From positions 1-64,000 of the forward strand of contig SKJJ01000096.1 of assembly GCA_007115975.1 (NCBI GenBank): a stretch of DNA of 64,000 nucleotides, given 5' to 3'. This document shows positions 30,801 to 41,545 of the stretch, in pieces. The position numbers were made by a program, and so were the translations under genes. How positions within the stretch are numbered: position 1 is the stretch's first letter; every line of letters begins with the position of its first letter. This DNA comes from Chitinispirillum sp. Lineage in GTDB: Bacteria; Fibrobacterota; Chitinivibrionia; Chitinivibrionales; Chitinispirillaceae. The notes below the pieces were generated by a model that was given only the letters and a program-made list of their open reading frames with translations, searched no databases and was not told where the DNA came from.

Positions 30801-31944
30801 GCTTTTGAATGACAAAAGGTTTGAACAGTTCCAGAGCCATCATTTTAGGCAATCCGCATTGATGCAGTTTAAGCTCTGGACCAACAACAATAACGCTTCT
30901 TCCGGAATAGTCGACACGTTTACCGAGAAGATTCTGTCTAAATCTACCCTGCTTACCTTTTAGAAGATCACTAAGGGATTTTAGTGGTCGTTTTCCTTCA
31001 CCCTTAACAGAAAAGGTTCTTCTGCCATTATCAAAAAGAGTATCAACAGATTCCTGTAGCATTCTCATTTCATTACGCAGAATAACATCAGGGGCTTTAA
31101 TTTCAATGAGCTTTTTAAGTCTGTTGTTTCTATTGATTACACGTCTGTAGAGATCGTTAAGATCAGAAGTAGCAAATCTTCCGCCTTCAAGAGGGACAAG
31201 AGGACGCAGATCAGGAGGCAAAACCGGAAGCGTTCTGAGGACCATATGTTCTGGCCTGTTTTTTGAGCGTAAGAGAGCTTCAACAACACGCAAACGTTTA
31301 AGATGATCCTGTCTTCTCTGCTCTGAGGATTCAATTTTTATTTTCGAACGCAGATCAAAGGAGAGTTCTTCCAGATCAATAGTAGCAAGCATTTCCAGGA
31401 CAGCTTCTCCACCCATTTTTGCAACAAACTGTTTGTCCTGCTCTTCAAGTTCCAAAAATTCATCTTCACTTAAAAGCATCCCCTTACGGAGGCTTGTATT
31501 ACCGGGATCAATTACGACATACGACTCATAGTAAACGATTCGCTCAAGAGTTGATCCTGGAAGCCCTAAAAGGTAACTAATGTGAGAAGGGACGCTTTTA
31601 AGAAACCAGATATGAATAACCGGTACAGCAAGTTCGATATGCCCCATGCGTTCCCTACGCACTTTTGAGTGAGTAACTTCGACACCACATCGGTCACATA
31701 CTACACCTCTGTAACGGATTCTTTTATACTTACCACAATTACATTCCCAGTTTCTGACAGGGCCAAAGATCTTTTCACAGAAAAGGCCATCTTTCTCTGG
31801 TTTAAACGAGCGGTAATTTATGGTTTCAGGTTTGGTAACCTCACCAAAAGACCAGTTTCTAATAATATCAGGTGAAGACAATCTGATTGAAACACCTGTT
31901 ATTTCTTGTGATTTTCTTTCCAATTGGCTAAAAAACTCTGCCAC
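27862..31944 (-). CDS. rpoC: RNA polymerase beta' subunit
   Basis: 1360 residues. The N-terminal zinc ribbon ([20 protein letters not shown]), the catalytic [12 protein letters not shown] loop that binds the active-site magnesium, the bridge helix/trigger-loop region ([10 protein letters not shown]) and the second zinc site ([13 protein letters not shown]) are all visible. Encoded 54 bases after rpoB and before rpsL. Confidence 0.98.
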   Translation of the reverse strand: MAEFFSQLERKSQEITGVSIRLSSPDIIRNWSFGEVTKPETINYRSFKPEKDGLFCEKIFGPVRNWECNCGKYKRIRYRGVVCDRCGVEVTHSKVRRERMGHIELAVPVIHIWFLKSVPSHISYLLGLPGSTLERIVYYESYVVIDPGNTSLRKGMLLSEDEFLELEEQDKQFVAKMGGEAVLEMLATIDLEELSFDLRSKIKIESSEQRRQDHLKRLRVVEALLRSKNRPEHMVLRTLPVLPPDLRPLVPLEGGRFATSDLNDLYRRVINRNNRLKKLIEIKAPDVILRNEMRMLQESVDTLFDNGRRTFSVKGEGKRPLKSLSDLLKGKQGRFRQNLLGKRVDYSGRSVIVVGPELKLHQCGLPKMMALELFKPFVIQKLEEKGFVQTVKSAKKFVEKERPEVWDILEEVIKDHPVLLNRAPTLHRLGIQAFFPVLVEGKAIRLHPMVCSAFNADFDGDQMAVHVPLSFESQLECRLLMLSANNLLSPASGQPVMVPTQDIVLGIYYLTKMSPDRKGQGRAFYSPDEVMHALNDKQLDIHAKIKLRIDGKLVETTPGRVIFNMAMPEGIGFANELLNKKRVQGLVDDVYKRAGVKATCKFLDDIKTMGYEYSTRAGITFGADDLIIPEEKQGIIDKSLEEVSRIRKQYDRGIITEGERYNKLIDLWTHTTNDVADKMHDRLASDKNGFNPVYIMMDSQARGSKDQIKQLAGMRGLMQKPQKKITGAVGEIIENPIISNFKDGLTVLEYFISTHGARKGLADTALKTADAGYLTRRLVDVVQDVVIYSDDCGTSKGIEITELKEGDEVMETLSTRILGRYTQEDVYDPVTEELICPINTLIDEEIAKLIESVGIEIVKIRSVLTCEAVQGVCEKCYGRNLATGKVVDKGEAVGIMAAQSIGEPGTQLTLRTFHIGGTASRLIAQSKEIAKIDGEVRFINVETVEHKTGVVVMNRTAELAVLDEQERERYRYNIPYGSLMKVADNQKVTKGQDLFGWDPYNNAIVAPRQGKIKFADLVEGDTLREIYDERSGITNVVVVEHRERKLHPHIQIVDEEDKRLANLSVPSGCFLQVRNGQDILPGDILVKIPRESSKSRDITGGLPRVAELFEARKPKDTAIVSEIDGFVEFGDIERASRRIIVKDEGGETKEYLIPLNKHLRVHENDRVRAGDRLSEGSIDPHDILRIKGENAVQQYLLDEIQAVYRLQGVTINDKHVEVIVAQMLRKVRIEKAGDTEFLEGDDVDRRKLRIVNERIIEEGGEPATFKPLLLGITKASITTESFLSAASFQETTKVLSRAAVEGKTDNLAGLKENLIMGNLIPAGTGTRIYKNLSVKDLESEMTSAEKHERSDDFVEIGGEF

Positions 31945-31998
31945 TTAGTACCCCCCTGTTTTGGGCTCCCATACAATTGAAAACATTTAGAAGCTAAT

Positions 31999-34900
31999 TT
32001 ATTCTTCCGTCAATATCTTTACATCAAGTGCAAGTGCCTGTATTTCTCTAATAAGCACTTTGAAAGATTCAGGCACACCAGCAGGTGGAGCATTCTCCCC
32101 TTTAACAATGGCCTCGTAGGTTTTTGATCGTCCAGTCAGGTCATCACTCTTAACAGTAAGTACCTGTTGAAGAGTATATGCTGCCCCGTATGCCTCAAGT
32201 GCCCACACCTCCATTTCACCAAATCGTTGTCCACCAAATTGTGATTTTCCTCCAAGAGGCTGTTGAGTAACAAGAGAGTATGGTCCGATTGAACGCGCAT
32301 GGATTTTATCATCGATAAGATGACAAAGCTTTAACATGTAAATCGGTCCGACCGTAACTTCCCGTTCAAAAGGTTCTCCGGTTCTTCCGTCTCTCAATTC
32401 AATTTTGCCATTGGTGGGAAGCTTTGCTTTTTCGAGCAGATCGGTAATATCCTCATAACTTGCTCCGTCGAAGACGGGTGTGGCTATTTTCATACCCAAT
32501 TCTTTTGCAGCCCATCCCATATGAGTTTCAAGAATCTGTCCCACGTTCATTCTGGAAGGAACCCCAAGAGGATTAAGGACAATATCAACGGGTGTACCAT
32601 CTGGCAGGAATGGTAATTCCTCAACCGGAAGTACTTTTGATATGACACCTTTGTTTCCGTGACGTCCGGCCATTTTGTCACCAACAGAGAGTTTTCTCTT
32701 TTTAGCGACATATACTTTTACAAGTTGGAGTACACCGGGTTTAAGTTCATCTCCCCTTACGATCTTATCGATTTCTTTTTCAAGCTTATCTTCCAACTTT
32801 GATATCAGGTCATTTGCCTTATAGAAGACTTCCTCTGCACTGGCATTATTCTTTTCATTCTGACAAAGTCCTTCCTTAAAGGATATAGCAGAATAGTCAA
32901 GCTTTAGAAGCATTGCTTTTGTCCACTTTTTACCTTCAGAAACAATCACCTCACCAGTATGAAAATTAGCAATCTCTTTTGAGGTAGTGTCCACAAGAAA
33001 GTCTGCCAAACGATTGATTCGAAGTCTTTCAATCTCAGCAATCTGTTTTGTTATATCTGCCTTGAGTTCATCAATACGCTTTTTATCCATTTTCTTGGAG
33101 CGTTTGTCCCGTTCTTTTCTGGAGTAGACACGGGTATCAATGACTACTCCCTTAAGTCCGGGGGAAGCCTTGAGAGATGAATCACGGACATCGCCGGCTT
33201 TTTCTCCAAAAATAGCTCTAAGCAATCTTTCCTCGGGAGAAAGCTCGGTTTCACCTTTTGGTGTAACTTTACCAACCAGAATATCTCCTGGATTCACTTC
33301 AGTGCCGACTCTGATAACACCGTTTTCATCGAGATTGCTCAGTGCCTCTTCAGAAACATTTGGAATTTCTCTGGTCAGCTCCTCTGGTCCTCGTTTAGTA
33401 TCCCGTACCTCAGTTTCAAAAACTTCAATATGAACAGAGGTGTAGATATCTTCAGCTACCAGCCTTTCTGATACCACGATGGCATCCTCAAAGTTGTAAC
33501 CCCGCCAAGGCATAAAAGCAGCTATAACATTTCTCCCCAGAGCCAATTCACCATCCTTGGTAGCATGTCCATCAGCAAGGACATCGCCTTTTTCAATCTT
33601 CTGTCCGGCCCTGACGATTACTTTCTGGTTAATACAGGTATCCTGATTAGAACGCTCATATTTAACCAGTTCATACGTATCAAATTCAGTGAGCCCGAGA
33701 ATGTCTGCGGAGTATTTTTCTTTTGTTTTTTTCACCACGATTCTGTTGGCATCGACTTTTTCAACAACACCGGAATTTTTAGCAACTATCATACAACCTG
33801 AATCAACAGCAGCTCTTTTTTCCAGACCAGTACCAATAAAAGGAGGTTCTGTTCTTAGCAAGGGGACAGCCTGACGCTGCATATTGGAACCCATAAGAGC
33901 ACGGTTTGCATCATCATGTTCTAAAAACGGAATGAGTCCAGCGGCAATACTTACCAGCTGCATCGGCGAAATATCCATAAAAGAAATTTCTTTTGGTGAT
34001 ACAACCGGAAAGTCACCTCTATACCGTGCAAAAACGAGCTCTTCAGCGATCTTACGTTTACTGTCAATTGGCGTATTAGCCTGTGCAATGATGTAATTAT
34101 CTTCCTGATCAGCAGTAAGGTATATAACCTCTTCAGTCAAAACACCGTCTTCAACTTTCTGATAGGGTGTTTGAATGAATCCGAAATCATTAACTTTAGC
34201 GAAAGTACTTAACGAAGCAATAAGCCCGATATTTGGTCCTTCCGGTGTTTCAATCGGACAGAGGCGTCCATAATGGGTATGATGTACGTCACGCACCTCA
34301 AACCCAGCTCTTTCTCTGGTCAGCCCACCGGGCCCTAGTGCACTCACCCTTCTCTTGTGGGTAAGCTCGGAGAGGGGGTTTGTCTGATCGAGGAACTGAG
34401 ACAACTGACTGGAGCCGAAAAAGGCCTGAACAACGGTTGAGACAGTACGAGCATTAATAAGATCCTGAGGTGTGATATTCTCGGTATCACGCAGGCTTAA
34501 TCTTTCTTTAATAGTTCGAACCATTCTTGTAAGCCCAACAGTGAACTGTGCAGCAAGTAGTTCTCCAACGGAACGGACACGTCTGTTGCCAAGGTGATCG
34601 ATATCATCAATAAAGCCTTCACCGGCACTGAGTCCGGTGATATATTTGAAAGCCGCGATGAGATCATCTCTCATCAGTGTGTTTACCTCTTCAGGTGATG
34701 TAACACCCAACCTGGTGTTGATCCGATACCGCCCGACATTGCCCAGATCGTATCGTTTTTCATCAAAGAACATTCGTTGAATGAGGTTTCTGGCGGTCTC
34801 AACATTGGGGGGATCACCAGGTCTCATAGTACCATACATATAGAAGAGAGCTTCTTCTTCCGATTTTGTAGGGTCAACAGCCAGAGTATTTCTAATGACC

Positions 34901-35754
34901 ATATTTTCTGGGTTAAATACCTCAACGAACATAATTTTGTTATTTACCAGAATGTCAAATTTTTCTTGATTGATTACTTCATTTGCATCGAGTATTATTT
35001 CGCCGGTCTGCTCATTGAAGAGAGTTTTTGCATTAATGGTCCCAAGCACTTCATCATTATTGCCTTGCTCAATTTTCATCCGTGTGGTGTCATAGAAAAG
35101 CGAGAGAATGTCTTCATCACTTGAAAAGCCTAATGCCCTTAGAAGAATTGTGGCGGGCATTTTCTTTCTTCTGTCGATATTAACGGTAAGCACATCATCA
35201 ACATCAACAAGCAGCTCAATCCATGACCCTCTTTGAGGGATAATTCTTGCGGTAAGGAGTCTTTTTCCATTGGGGTGGAATGTTTCATCAAAGGTGATAC
35301 CCGGCGACCTGTGCAGCTGACTAACAATAACCCTCTCGGCACCGTTTATGACAAAGGTACCCCTTTCGGTCATAAGAGGGATCTCCCCGATATAAACTTC
35401 ATTGGAGATTTTTTCCACAAACTTCTTTGTCTCGCCATCCTGCTCATACACCAGCAGCGACATATCGACTTTTAAAGGAGCGGCGTAAGTCATCCCCCTC
35501 TCTTTACACTCTTTTAGAGTATACTTAGGGATTCCTAACTTATAGCCATCATATTCAAGAGAATAATATCCTTTAACATCATTTACCGGAAAGAGACTCA
35601 GAAAAGAACCGTGTAACCCCTGCTTTTTTCTTAACCCGGCGGGGGTTTCAGGCTGAAGAAACAGATCGTATGAAGTAGTCTGAATCTCGAGCAGGTTGGG
35701 AAGCTCTGCACCCCGTTTAATCCGGGAATAGCTTGTTCTATCTGTCATTCGCAC
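31999..35754 (-). CDS. rpoB: RNA polymerase beta subunit
   Basis: 1251 residues. The rifampicin-pocket region reads [20 protein letters not shown], then [10 protein letters not shown], which is the sensitive-type sequence. The conserved [28 protein letters not shown] and [13 protein letters not shown] blocks follow. It is preceded by a perfect 16-base hairpin in the rplL-rpoB gap and followed by rpoC. Confidence 0.98.
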   Translation of the reverse strand: MRMTDRTSYSRIKRGAELPNLLEIQTTSYDLFLQPETPAGLRKKQGLHGSFLSLFPVNDVKGYYSLEYDGYKLGIPKYTLKECKERGMTYAAPLKVDMSLLVYEQDGETKKFVEKISNEVYIGEIPLMTERGTFVINGAERVIVSQLHRSPGITFDETFHPNGKRLLTARIIPQRGSWIELLVDVDDVLTVNIDRRKKMPATILLRALGFSSDEDILSLFYDTTRMKIEQGNNDEVLGTINAKTLFNEQTGEIILDANEVINQEKFDILVNNKIMFVEVFNPENMVIRNTLAVDPTKSEEEALFYMYGTMRPGDPPNVETARNLIQRMFFDEKRYDLGNVGRYRINTRLGVTSPEEVNTLMRDDLIAAFKYITGLSAGEGFIDDIDHLGNRRVRSVGELLAAQFTVGLTRMVRTIKERLSLRDTENITPQDLINARTVSTVVQAFFGSSQLSQFLDQTNPLSELTHKRRVSALGPGGLTRERAGFEVRDVHHTHYGRLCPIETPEGPNIGLIASLSTFAKVNDFGFIQTPYQKVEDGVLTEEVIYLTADQEDNYIIAQANTPIDSKRKIAEELVFARYRGDFPVVSPKEISFMDISPMQLVSIAAGLIPFLEHDDANRALMGSNMQRQAVPLLRTEPPFIGTGLEKRAAVDSGCMIVAKNSGVVEKVDANRIVVKKTKEKYSADILGLTEFDTYELVKYERSNQDTCINQKVIVRAGQKIEKGDVLADGHATKDGELALGRNVIAAFMPWRGYNFEDAIVVSERLVAEDIYTSVHIEVFETEVRDTKRGPEELTREIPNVSEEALSNLDENGVIRVGTEVNPGDILVGKVTPKGETELSPEERLLRAIFGEKAGDVRDSSLKASPGLKGVVIDTRVYSRKERDKRSKKMDKKRIDELKADITKQIAEIERLRINRLADFLVDTTSKEIANFHTGEVIVSEGKKWTKAMLLKLDYSAISFKEGLCQNEKNNASAEEVFYKANDLISKLEDKLEKEIDKIVRGDELKPGVLQLVKVYVAKKRKLSVGDKMAGRHGNKGVISKVLPVEELPFLPDGTPVDIVLNPLGVPSRMNVGQILETHMGWAAKELGMKIATPVFDGASYEDITDLLEKAKLPTNGKIELRDGRTGEPFEREVTVGPIYMLKLCHLIDDKIHARSIGPYSLVTQQPLGGKSQFGGQRFGEMEVWALEAYGAAYTLQQVLTVKSDDLTGRSKTYEAIVKGENAPPAGVPESFKVLIREIQALALDVKILTEE

Positions 35755-35799
35755 ATCCCCTCACTTATCAATTTGGCAAAGGCCATAAAGTACAATAAC

Positions 35800-35837
35800 G
35801 ACACAAAACATCTTGAACCAACAAGATGTTTTGTGTC
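35800..35837 (-). promoter_or_regulatory. Perfect 16-bp hairpin between rplL and rpoB
   Basis: GACACAAAACATCTTG (35800-35815) and its exact complement CAAGATGTTTTGTGTC (35822-35837) flank a 6-base loop. No T-run follows on the minus strand, so it is not a normal intrinsic terminator. The position matches the E. coli rplL-rpoB gap, where a partial terminator and an RNase III processing stem tune rpoBC output; a similar role here is inference. Confidence 0.7.
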
Positions 35838-35899
35838 TTACTCTGATTTAAGATCTGGATAATATCAGTACTGCAGCAATCTCTCCTGCGGGAGCAGAT

Positions 35900-36286
35900 T
35901 TATTTAACCTCAACGTTGCCGCCGACTTCTTCAATTTTCTTTTTGATAGCTTCAGCCTCTTCTTTAGCAGCGCCTTCCTTAATAGTTTTAGGCGCGCCAT
36001 CCACCATGTCTTTAGCTTCTTTAAGGCCTAAACCAGTGATTTCACGAACTACTTTGATAACCTGGATTTTCTTTGCACCCGCACTTGTGAGTACAACATC
36101 GAATTCAGTTTTCTCTTCAGCAGATTCAGCAGCAGCACCACCACCAGCAGCAGGAGCCACAACAGCTGTCGGTGCAGCAGCTTTGACATCAAATTTTTCT
36201 TCGATTGCCTTTATAAGGTCAGACAATTCCAGGACTGTCATGCCTCCGATGGCATCGACAAGTTCTTCCTTTGTTAGGGTAGCCAC
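35900..36286 (-). CDS. rplL: 50S ribosomal protein L7/L12
   Basis: 128 residues. Stalk protein: N-terminal dimerisation helices ([18 protein letters not shown]), an alanine/glycine-rich hinge around 36-55, and the factor-recruiting C-terminal domain ([20 protein letters not shown], followed by VDGAP). Encoded 59 bases after rplJ. Confidence 0.98.
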   Translation of the reverse strand: MATLTKEELVDAIGGMTVLELSDLIKAIEEKFDVKAAAPTAVVAPAAGGGAAAESAEEKTEFDVVLTSAGAKKIQVIKVVREITGLGLKEAKDMVDGAPKTIKEGAAKEEAEAIKKKIEEVGGNVEVK

Positions 36287-36345
36287 AATAAACCTCCATT
36301 AAGATGAAAAAAAGTAATATTTTTTATAGTCAACACTAAAATTAT

Positions 36346-36864
36346 TTAGCTCTTGTGCTCTTTAAGTGCATCAAGAGTCCGTACGAATTTTGTCATAATA
36401 CCATTTAGGACACCGGCCATATTGCCAATAGGAGCTTTCATAGCACTGAGCAACATTGATAACAGGACTTCTCTGGAAGGCAAATCTGCAAGTTCAGCAG
36501 CCTGCTGTGAACTAAACACCGTTCCATCAACATAAGCAGCTTTAACCGCCAGGAGTTTGTGTTCTTTCTGGAAGTTTTTCAGGATTTTAGCGGGTGCAGC
36601 TCCATCCTCATCGGCTACCACCACAGCAGTTTGTCCTGTAAAATGTTGTTCAAGTTCTTGAATACCCAGTCTTTTACAGGCTTCCCTTGCCAGGTTATTT
36701 TTAACGACTTTAAACTTTATACCCTCTTTACGCAGATCAGTCCTTAACCTGGTGATTTTTTCCACGTTTATTTTGTTATGATCAGTGAGAAAAATCCCAC
36801 TGGCCTTTTTAAACTCCTGCTCCAAACCGTCAATTACAGTTGTTCTCTCAGCTCTTGTTGACAT
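36346..36864 (-). CDS. rplJ: 50S ribosomal protein L10
   Basis: 172 residues started at the ATG at 36864 (MSTRAERTTVIDGL). A TTG three codons upstream overlaps the GAGGA ribosome-binding site, so it is less likely. L10 anchors L7/L12 dimers to the stalk base; FLTDHNKINVEKITRLRTDLR and FKVVKNNLAREA are conserved, and the C-terminal helix ends LDALKEHKS. Confidence 0.94.
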   Translation of the reverse strand: MSTRAERTTVIDGLEQEFKKASGIFLTDHNKINVEKITRLRTDLRKEGIKFKVVKNNLAREACKRLGIQELEQHFTGQTAVVVADEDGAAPAKILKNFQKEHKLLAVKAAYVDGTVFSSQQAAELADLPSREVLLSMLLSAMKAPIGNMAGVLNGIMTKFVRTLDALKEHKS

Positions 36865-36897
36865 CTTTATCAATCCTCAGTTGTAAATGTTTTTCCA

Positions 36898-36916
36898 CCC
36901 GATAATTTGTATCGGG
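36898..36916 (-). promoter_or_regulatory. Small hairpin in the rplJ leader
   Basis: On the minus strand CCCGATA pairs with TATCGGG around a 5-base loop, between the rplA stop and the rplJ start. rplJ leaders in other bacteria bind the L10-L12 complex for feedback control. Whether this stem is part of such a site is not shown by sequence alone. Confidence 0.4.
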
Positions 36917-36926
36917 ACGGAGCACA

Positions 36927-37616
36927 TTATTTCAGATCATTTACATTAACTTTTAAACCCTGACCCATAGTGCTCGAAAAGATAACTTTTTTAACATACT
37001 GTCCCTTAGCAGTAGAAGGCTTTGCTTTAAGGATAGCCTCAAAAAAAGCTTTGGCATTATCAACGATTTTGGTGGAATCGAATGATAATTTACCAAGGGG
37101 AGCGTGTATAATAGCACCTTTATCAACCCTAAACTCAACTTTTCCTTTTTTCAGTTCTGATACAGCTTTACTGATATCCATTGTAACGGTACCAACCTTA
37201 GGATTGGGCATAAGTCCCCTGGTTCCGAGGATTTTTCCGAGTTTACCGACAACCTTCATCATATCAGGGGTAGCCACAACAGCATCAAATTCTAACCATC
37301 CCTCTTTAATTTTTTCAGCGATATCTTCTCCGCCAGTATAATCAGCTCCAGCCTCCTTTGCCTCAGTTTCTTTTTCACCCTGAACAAAAGCAAGAACTCT
37401 TATAGTTTTACCCAGGCCATGGGGAAGTAAAGCAGCACCTCTGACAGCCTGATCACTTTTTCTTGGGTCCACACCAAGCTTAACAGCTACCTCTACTGTT
37501 TCATCAAATTTTACAGTAGAGTTGGTTTTAAGAAACTCTATCGCTTCGACAGCACCGTACTCTTTGAATCGGTCTACTTTTTCATAGACACTATTGTATT
37601 TTTTTCCGTGTTTCAT
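36927..37616 (-). CDS. rplA: 50S ribosomal protein L1
   Basis: 229 residues. L1-stalk protein. [41 protein letters not shown] and the [21 protein letters not shown] segment are diagnostic. In many bacteria it feedback-represses rplKA. Encoded between rplK and rplJ. Confidence 0.98.
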   Translation of the reverse strand: MKHGKKYNSVYEKVDRFKEYGAVEAIEFLKTNSTVKFDETVEVAVKLGVDPRKSDQAVRGAALLPHGLGKTIRVLAFVQGEKETEAKEAGADYTGGEDIAEKIKEGWLEFDAVVATPDMMKVVGKLGKILGTRGLMPNPKVGTVTMDISKAVSELKKGKVEFRVDKGAIIHAPLGKLSFDSTKIVDNAKAFFEAILKAKPSTAKGQYVKKVIFSSTMGQGLKVNVNDLK

Positions 37617-37655
37617 GAAATGCTCTCCACTCTAATTTCTTTGCCCGTCGGCAGA

Positions 37656-38078
37656 TTACTTTATGTCAACACCCATACTACGGGCAGTGCCAGCGATGAT
37701 ATTCACAGCCGCTTCAACAGTGGCAGAATTCAGATCGGCCATTTTGAGTTCGGCAATTTTTTTAACCTGCTCTTTTGAGATGGTACCGATTTTCTCTTTA
37801 TTGGGAACACCAGACCCTTTGTCCTTACCCAGTTCTTTAAGTATAAGAACAGAGGCAGGCGGTGTCTTGGTGATAAATGTAAATGAGCGGTCTGCATATA
37901 CGGTTATCACCACAGGGATAACCATGCCCTGAGAATCTTTGGTCTTGGCGTTAAAAGCCTTACAGAACTCCATAATGTTAACACCCTTTTGACCAAGAGC
38001 GGGTCCAACCGGCGGAGCAGGAGTAGCTTTTCCACCAGGAATCTGCAATTTGATCTGACCTATTACTTTCTTAGCCAC
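37656..38078 (-). CDS. rplK: 50S ribosomal protein L11
   Basis: 140 residues. GTPase-centre protein with the proline-rich N-terminal thiostrepton-facing segment ([20 protein letters not shown]) and the rRNA-binding C-terminal domain ([24 protein letters not shown]). Encoded between nusG and rplA. Confidence 0.98.
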   Translation of the reverse strand: MAKKVIGQIKLQIPGGKATPAPPVGPALGQKGVNIMEFCKAFNAKTKDSQGMVIPVVITVYADRSFTFITKTPPASVLILKELGKDKGSGVPNKEKIGTISKEQVKKIAELKMADLNSATVEAAVNIIAGTARSMGVDIK

Positions 38079-38099
38079 TTTCGTAAACCCCTTTTATGT

Positions 38100-38627
38100 T
38101 CAACTGATAGGAGTCACATGCATGAAGTCAACTTCAACAGGAGTTGATCTACCAAATACACTGACCATTACTTTTATTTTACCTTTTTCAGGATGAATTT
38201 CATCAACCACACCATCAAAATCCTTAAAAGGTCCTTCCTTTATTTTAACCGCATCCCCTATTTCAAAGGGGACCTCGGAGACCTGCTGACGTGAGCTTTT
38301 TTCTGTTTGCCCAAGGATTCTTCTAACCTCTTCATCACGTAACGGTTGCGGTTTATTACCACCCACGAAACCTGCTACTCCAGGAGTATTCCTGACGATG
38401 TGAATAGAATCTTTGTTCAAGTCCATTTCAACGAGAACATAACCCGGAAAAAACTTTCTCGTTGTCTTCATTTTTTTACCGTTTTTTACCTGAACGACAT
38501 CCTGGGTAGGCATCAGAACATTGCTTATAAGTTCACCGTAATCACCGGCCTCAATAAGCTCTTGAAGATGCGTTAGCACCTTTGTTTCCTGACCAGAATA
38601 TGTATGTACTACATACCATTTTGGCAT
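38100..38627 (-). CDS. nusG: Transcription termination/antitermination factor NusG
   Basis: 175 residues from the ATG at 38627 (MPKWYVVHTYSGQE), preceded by GGAG at six bases; a longer TTG-started frame overlaps that site. The NGN domain binds the polymerase clamp (RKFFPGYVLVEMDLN) and a C-terminal KOW domain (VKIKEGPFKDFDGVVDEIHPEKG) binds Rho or S10. Encoded 13 bases after secE. Confidence 0.97.
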   Translation of the reverse strand: MPKWYVVHTYSGQETKVLTHLQELIEAGDYGELISNVLMPTQDVVQVKNGKKMKTTRKFFPGYVLVEMDLNKDSIHIVRNTPGVAGFVGGNKPQPLRDEEVRRILGQTEKSSRQQVSEVPFEIGDAVKIKEGPFKDFDGVVDEIHPEKGKIKVMVSVFGRSTPVEVDFMHVTPIS

Positions 38628-38640
38628 CAATAACTCCAAA

Positions 38641-38829
38641 CTAACCAGTTCTGAGAAAAAAGCCTATGATCGACATTAATACCCTGTCACAGGCAAACAC
38701 GTATAAAGACATCACAACACTCAGAGCGACGACTAGAACAGTCGCCCCGGTGACTTCACTTCTGGTTGGCCAACTGACTTTTGCCAACTCAGCGCGAACA
38801 TCTTTTAGATACTGAATAAACTTCTGCAT
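38641..38829 (-). CDS. secE: Preprotein translocase subunit SecE
   Basis: 62 residues from the ATG at 38829 (MQKFIQYLKDVRAELAKVSW), the single-helix bacterial form. KVSWPTRSEV is the amphipathic signature and a transmembrane helix follows (ATVLVVALSVVMSLYVFAC). The open frame extends further upstream, but that part would lie inside the tRNA-Trp gene and is rejected. Confidence 0.95.
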   Translation of the reverse strand: MQKFIQYLKDVRAELAKVSWPTRSEVTGATVLVVALSVVMSLYVFACDRVLMSIIGFFLRTG

Positions 38830-38849
38830 ATTACAACTACCAAGGTTAA

Positions 38850-38922
38850 CAGGCCTGGAGGGACTTGAACCCCCAACCAACGGTTTTGGAGACCGTTACT
38901 CTACCAATTGAGCTACAGACCT
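38850..38922 (-). tRNA. tRNA-Trp (anticodon CCA)
   Basis: 73-base cloverleaf. The acceptor AGGTCTG pairs with CAGGCCT; the discriminator is G; the anticodon stem ACGGT/ACCGT encloses CTCCAAA, giving CCA; the T-loop is GGTTCAAGTCC. The CCA tail is not encoded. It lies between rpmG and secE, a common place for trnW. Confidence 0.96.
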
Positions 38923-38994
38923 ATTCTCCGGAAAGAATTTTTCCAAATCTGTTCTGTGTTTCTGTAAACAAACCCTTTCCCAAGACAAAAAGAA

Positions 38995-39147
38995 CTAACG
39001 CGTTTCCTTATGAGCAGTTCTTTTACGTTCAAAAGGGCAATACTTAACAAATTCAACACGACCAGAATGCTTACGTTTATTTTTGGTCATCTGATAGTTT
39101 CTTTGTTTACAAGAAGTACATTCCAGTATTATTCTATCTCGAGGCAT
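38995..39147 (-). CDS. rpmG: 50S ribosomal protein L33, with one zinc ligand replaced
   Basis: A 50-residue protein starting MPRDRIILECTSCKQRNY and ending RKRTAHKETR. It keeps Cys10, Cys13 and Cys37 of the zinc-ribbon form, but the fourth ligand (position 40 in KYCPFERK) is Glu instead of Cys. This makes it intermediate between zinc-binding and zinc-free L33. Encoded between tuf and tRNA-Trp, its usual neighbourhood next to secE. Confidence 0.95.
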   Translation of the reverse strand: MPRDRIILECTSCKQRNYQMTKNKRKHSGRVEFVKYCPFERKRTAHKETR

Positions 39148-39193
39148 ACTTTACCATTTCCCTTATATTTTAAGCATTTATGGCAAAAAGTGC

Positions 39194-40399
39194 CTATTCA
39201 ATGATATCAGTAACAACACCAGCGCCAACAGTTCTGCCACCCTCACGGATTGCAAATCTGAGTTCTTTTTCCATAGCAACAGGTGCAATAAGCTCAACTT
39301 CAATCTGAGCATTATCACCGGGCATAATCATCTCAATACCATCAGCAAGTTTTAGTGAACCGGTAACATCTGTTGTACGGAAATAAAACTGAGGACGATA
39401 GCCGCTGAAGAAAGGTGTATGGCGACCGCCCTCTTCTTTAGAAAGTACAACAACCTCAGCCTTAAATTTCTTGTGCGGTGTTATGGATCCGGGTTTTGCC
39501 AAAACCATACCACGTTCAATATCGTTTTTGTCTACACCGCGAAGAAGTGTACCGATATTATCACCAGCTTCAGCTTTATCGAGAAGCTTACGGAACATTT
39601 CGACACCGGTAACTACTGATTTTCTTGAGTCTCTGAGCCCGATAAGTTCAACCTCATCACCAACCTTAACCGCACCACGTTCTACACGGCCAGTAGCAAC
39701 GGTTCCACGTCCGGTGATTGAGAACACATCCTCAACCGACATGAGAAAAGGTTTGTCAACATCACGTTCAGGAGTAGGAATGTATGAGTCGATAGCAGCG
39801 AGAAGGTCGACAATACACTTAGCTTTTTCATCATCTTCAGGATTGGTAAGAGCACCGACAGCACTTCCTGGAATGATAGGAATATCATCACCAGGGAATT
39901 CGTATTTGCTCAATAACTCACGCACCTCAAGCTCAACCAGCTCAAGCAATTCAGGGTCATCAACCACATCAACCTTATTAAGGAATACAACGATATAGGG
40001 CACACCAACCTGACGAGCAAGAAGGATATGTTCTCTTGTCTGAGGCATAGGACCATCAGCAGCACTAACAACAAGTATAGCACCGTCCATCTGAGCCGCA
40101 CCAGTGATCATATTCTTCACATAATCAGCATGTCCCGGACAGTCAACGTGAGCGTAATGGCGGTTTTCTGACTCATATTCGACATGTGAAGTAGCGATAG
40201 TCAAAATCTTTGTATCGTCACGGCGTCCCTGTGATTCAGAAGCCTTGGCGACCTCATCATAAGAAATGGCTGTTGCAAGACCTTTTGCAGCCATAACACG
40301 AGTAATAGCAGCTGTCAGCGTCGTCTTACCATGATCCACATGACCGATCGTACCGACATTGACATGGGGTTTGGAGCGATCAAATTTTTCCTTTGACAT
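39194..40399 (-). CDS. tuf: Elongation factor Tu
   Basis: 401-residue GTPase that delivers aminoacyl-tRNA. G1 is GHVDHGKTT, switch II is [13 protein letters not shown]4 is [16 protein letters not shown] starts domain II and [12 protein letters not shown] lies in domain III. It is the only tuf in the window, placed after four tRNA genes as E. coli tufB is, and not after fusA. Confidence 0.98.
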   Translation of the reverse strand: MSKEKFDRSKPHVNVGTIGHVDHGKTTLTAAITRVMAAKGLATAISYDEVAKASESQGRRDDTKILTIATSHVEYESENRHYAHVDCPGHADYVKNMITGAAQMDGAILVVSAADGPMPQTREHILLARQVGVPYIVVFLNKVDVVDDPELLELVELEVRELLSKYEFPGDDIPIIPGSAVGALTNPEDDEKAKCIVDLLAAIDSYIPTPERDVDKPFLMSVEDVFSITGRGTVATGRVERGAVKVGDEVELIGLRDSRKSVVTGVEMFRKLLDKAEAGDNIGTLLRGVDKNDIERGMVLAKPGSITPHKKFKAEVVVLSKEEGGRHTPFFSGYRPQFYFRTTDVTGSLKLADGIEMIMPGDNAQIEVELIAPVAMEKELRFAIREGGRTVGAGVVTDIIE

Positions 40400-40487
40400 G
40401 GAAACCTCTCAGTACTGATGGATGAATGAAAAATTACATTTTTAAATTGTTAATTAACCTGATACCAAACAATCAACTTCTGGTAAA

Positions 40488-40561
<74 letters not shown>

Positions 40562-40565
40562 AAAG

Positions 40566-40638
40566 AGCGGGCAATGAGATTCGAACTCACAACAACCACC
40601 TTGGAAGGGTGGAGCTCTACCAGTTGAGCTATGCCCGC
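40566..40638 (-). tRNA. tRNA-Gly (anticodon TCC)
   Basis: Acceptor GCGGGCA pairs with TGCCCGC; anticodon stem CCACC/GGTGG encloses CTTCCAA, giving TCC; T-loop AGTTCGAATCT. Only four bases separate it from the following tRNA-Thr. Confidence 0.96.
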
Positions 40639-40657
40639 CGGCATAAAAAAAGTATAA

Positions 40658-40740
40658 TGGGCAGGGGTGGTTTCGAACCACCGTAGGCGTAAGCCAATGG
40701 ATTTACAGTCCATCCCCTTTAACCACTCGGGCACCTACCC
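40658..40740 (-). tRNA. tRNA-Tyr (anticodon GTA)
   Basis: 83 bases with the long variable arm expected of a class II tRNA. Acceptor GGGTAGG pairs with CCTGCCC; anticodon loop CTGTAAA gives GTA; discriminator A; T-loop GGTTCGAAACC. Confidence 0.96.
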
Positions 40741-40750
40741 TTATATCTGG

Positions 40751-40823
40751 AGCCGATGGAGGGATTCAAACCCCCGACCATTCGATTACAAGTCGAACGC
40801 TCTATCAACTGAGCTACATCGGC
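40751..40823 (-). tRNA. tRNA-Thr (anticodon TGT)
   Basis: Acceptor GCCGATG pairs with CATCGGC; anticodon stem TTCGA/TCGAA encloses CTTGTAA, giving TGT; T-loop GGTTTGAATCC. First gene of the tRNA-tuf transcript. Confidence 0.96.
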
Positions 40824-40853
40824 AAAAACTTCCCTGAAGAAAAAAGTCTACCA

Positions 40854-40882
40854 AAAATAGATTGTGAAGACAACACAGTCAA
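40854..40882 (-). promoter_or_regulatory. Sigma70-type promoter of the tRNA-tuf-ribosomal block
   Basis: On the minus strand TTGACT (40877-40882) is followed after exactly 17 bases by TATTTT (40854-40859). The first tRNA begins about 30 bases further on. It lies just past the clpP stop codon and is the only clear promoter I see ahead of the 31 kb block; internal promoters are likely but were not assigned. Confidence 0.7.
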
Positions 40883-40904
40883 ATGATTTCCGCTATTTTT
40901 TTCA

Positions 40905-41495
40905 TTATCTTTTATTTATGACTTTATCGATGAGTCCATATTTTTTCGCTTCCGAAGAGGACATAAAGAAATCTCTATCAGTATCTTGTATAATTTTCTT
41001 TAACGATTGCCCGGAATTTGAGGACAAAATCTGATTTAGCTCATCCCGTATACGCAACATCTCCTCAGCCTGAATTTCAATATCACTTGCAGGCCCAAAC
41101 ATATTACCCGAAATAAGTGGCTGATGGATTAACACTCTGGCATGAGGCCATGCGTACCGTTTCCCCTTTTCTCCAGAACAGAGAAGCAAAGCCCCCATAC
41201 TTGCAGCCTGCCCCATGCAAACGGTTACAACATCGGATTTGGCATTCTGCATAGCGTCATAGATTGCCAGTCCAGAAGATATAACCCCTCCAGGACTATT
41301 GATGTAGATGGTAATATCATCACTGCCAATACCATCGAAGAAGAGTATCTTTTTCACAATCTCTTCAGCAGATTCGTCTCTTATTTCTCCCCAGAGAAAG
41401 ATCTCTCTGCGTTTTAAAAACTGCTCCTCCATCTCGGAGCCAAACACAATGTTTTTCATTTTGTTGACGAGTTCGTCATCTTTACCCTTGTTCAT
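40905..41495 (-). CDS. clpP: ATP-dependent Clp protease proteolytic subunit
   Basis: 196-residue serine peptidase that forms the tetradecameric chamber fed by ClpX/ClpA-type unfoldases. The catalytic Ser99 (MGQAASMGA) and His124 (VLIHQP) are visible and the acidic DTDRD segment (171-175) supplies the Asp. INSPGG (66-70 region) is the substrate-binding strand. Start ATG behind AAGGAG, 50 bases after cysS; probably the last gene of a purM-cysS-clpP transcript. No clpX or tig is adjacent. Confidence 0.96.
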   Translation of the reverse strand: MNKGKDDELVNKMKNIVFGSEMEEQFLKRREIFLWGEIRDESAEEIVKKILFFDGIGSDDITIYINSPGGVISSGLAIYDAMQNAKSDVVTVCMGQAASMGALLLCSGEKGKRYAWPHARVLIHQPLISGNMFGPASDIEIQAEEMLRIRDELNQILSSNSGQSLKKIIQDTDRDFFMSSSEAKKYGLIDKVINKR

Positions 41496-41545
41496 TGATT
41501 TTATCTCCTTTTTCGGGACAGTTGTCCATTAGTTTTAGTTCAACC

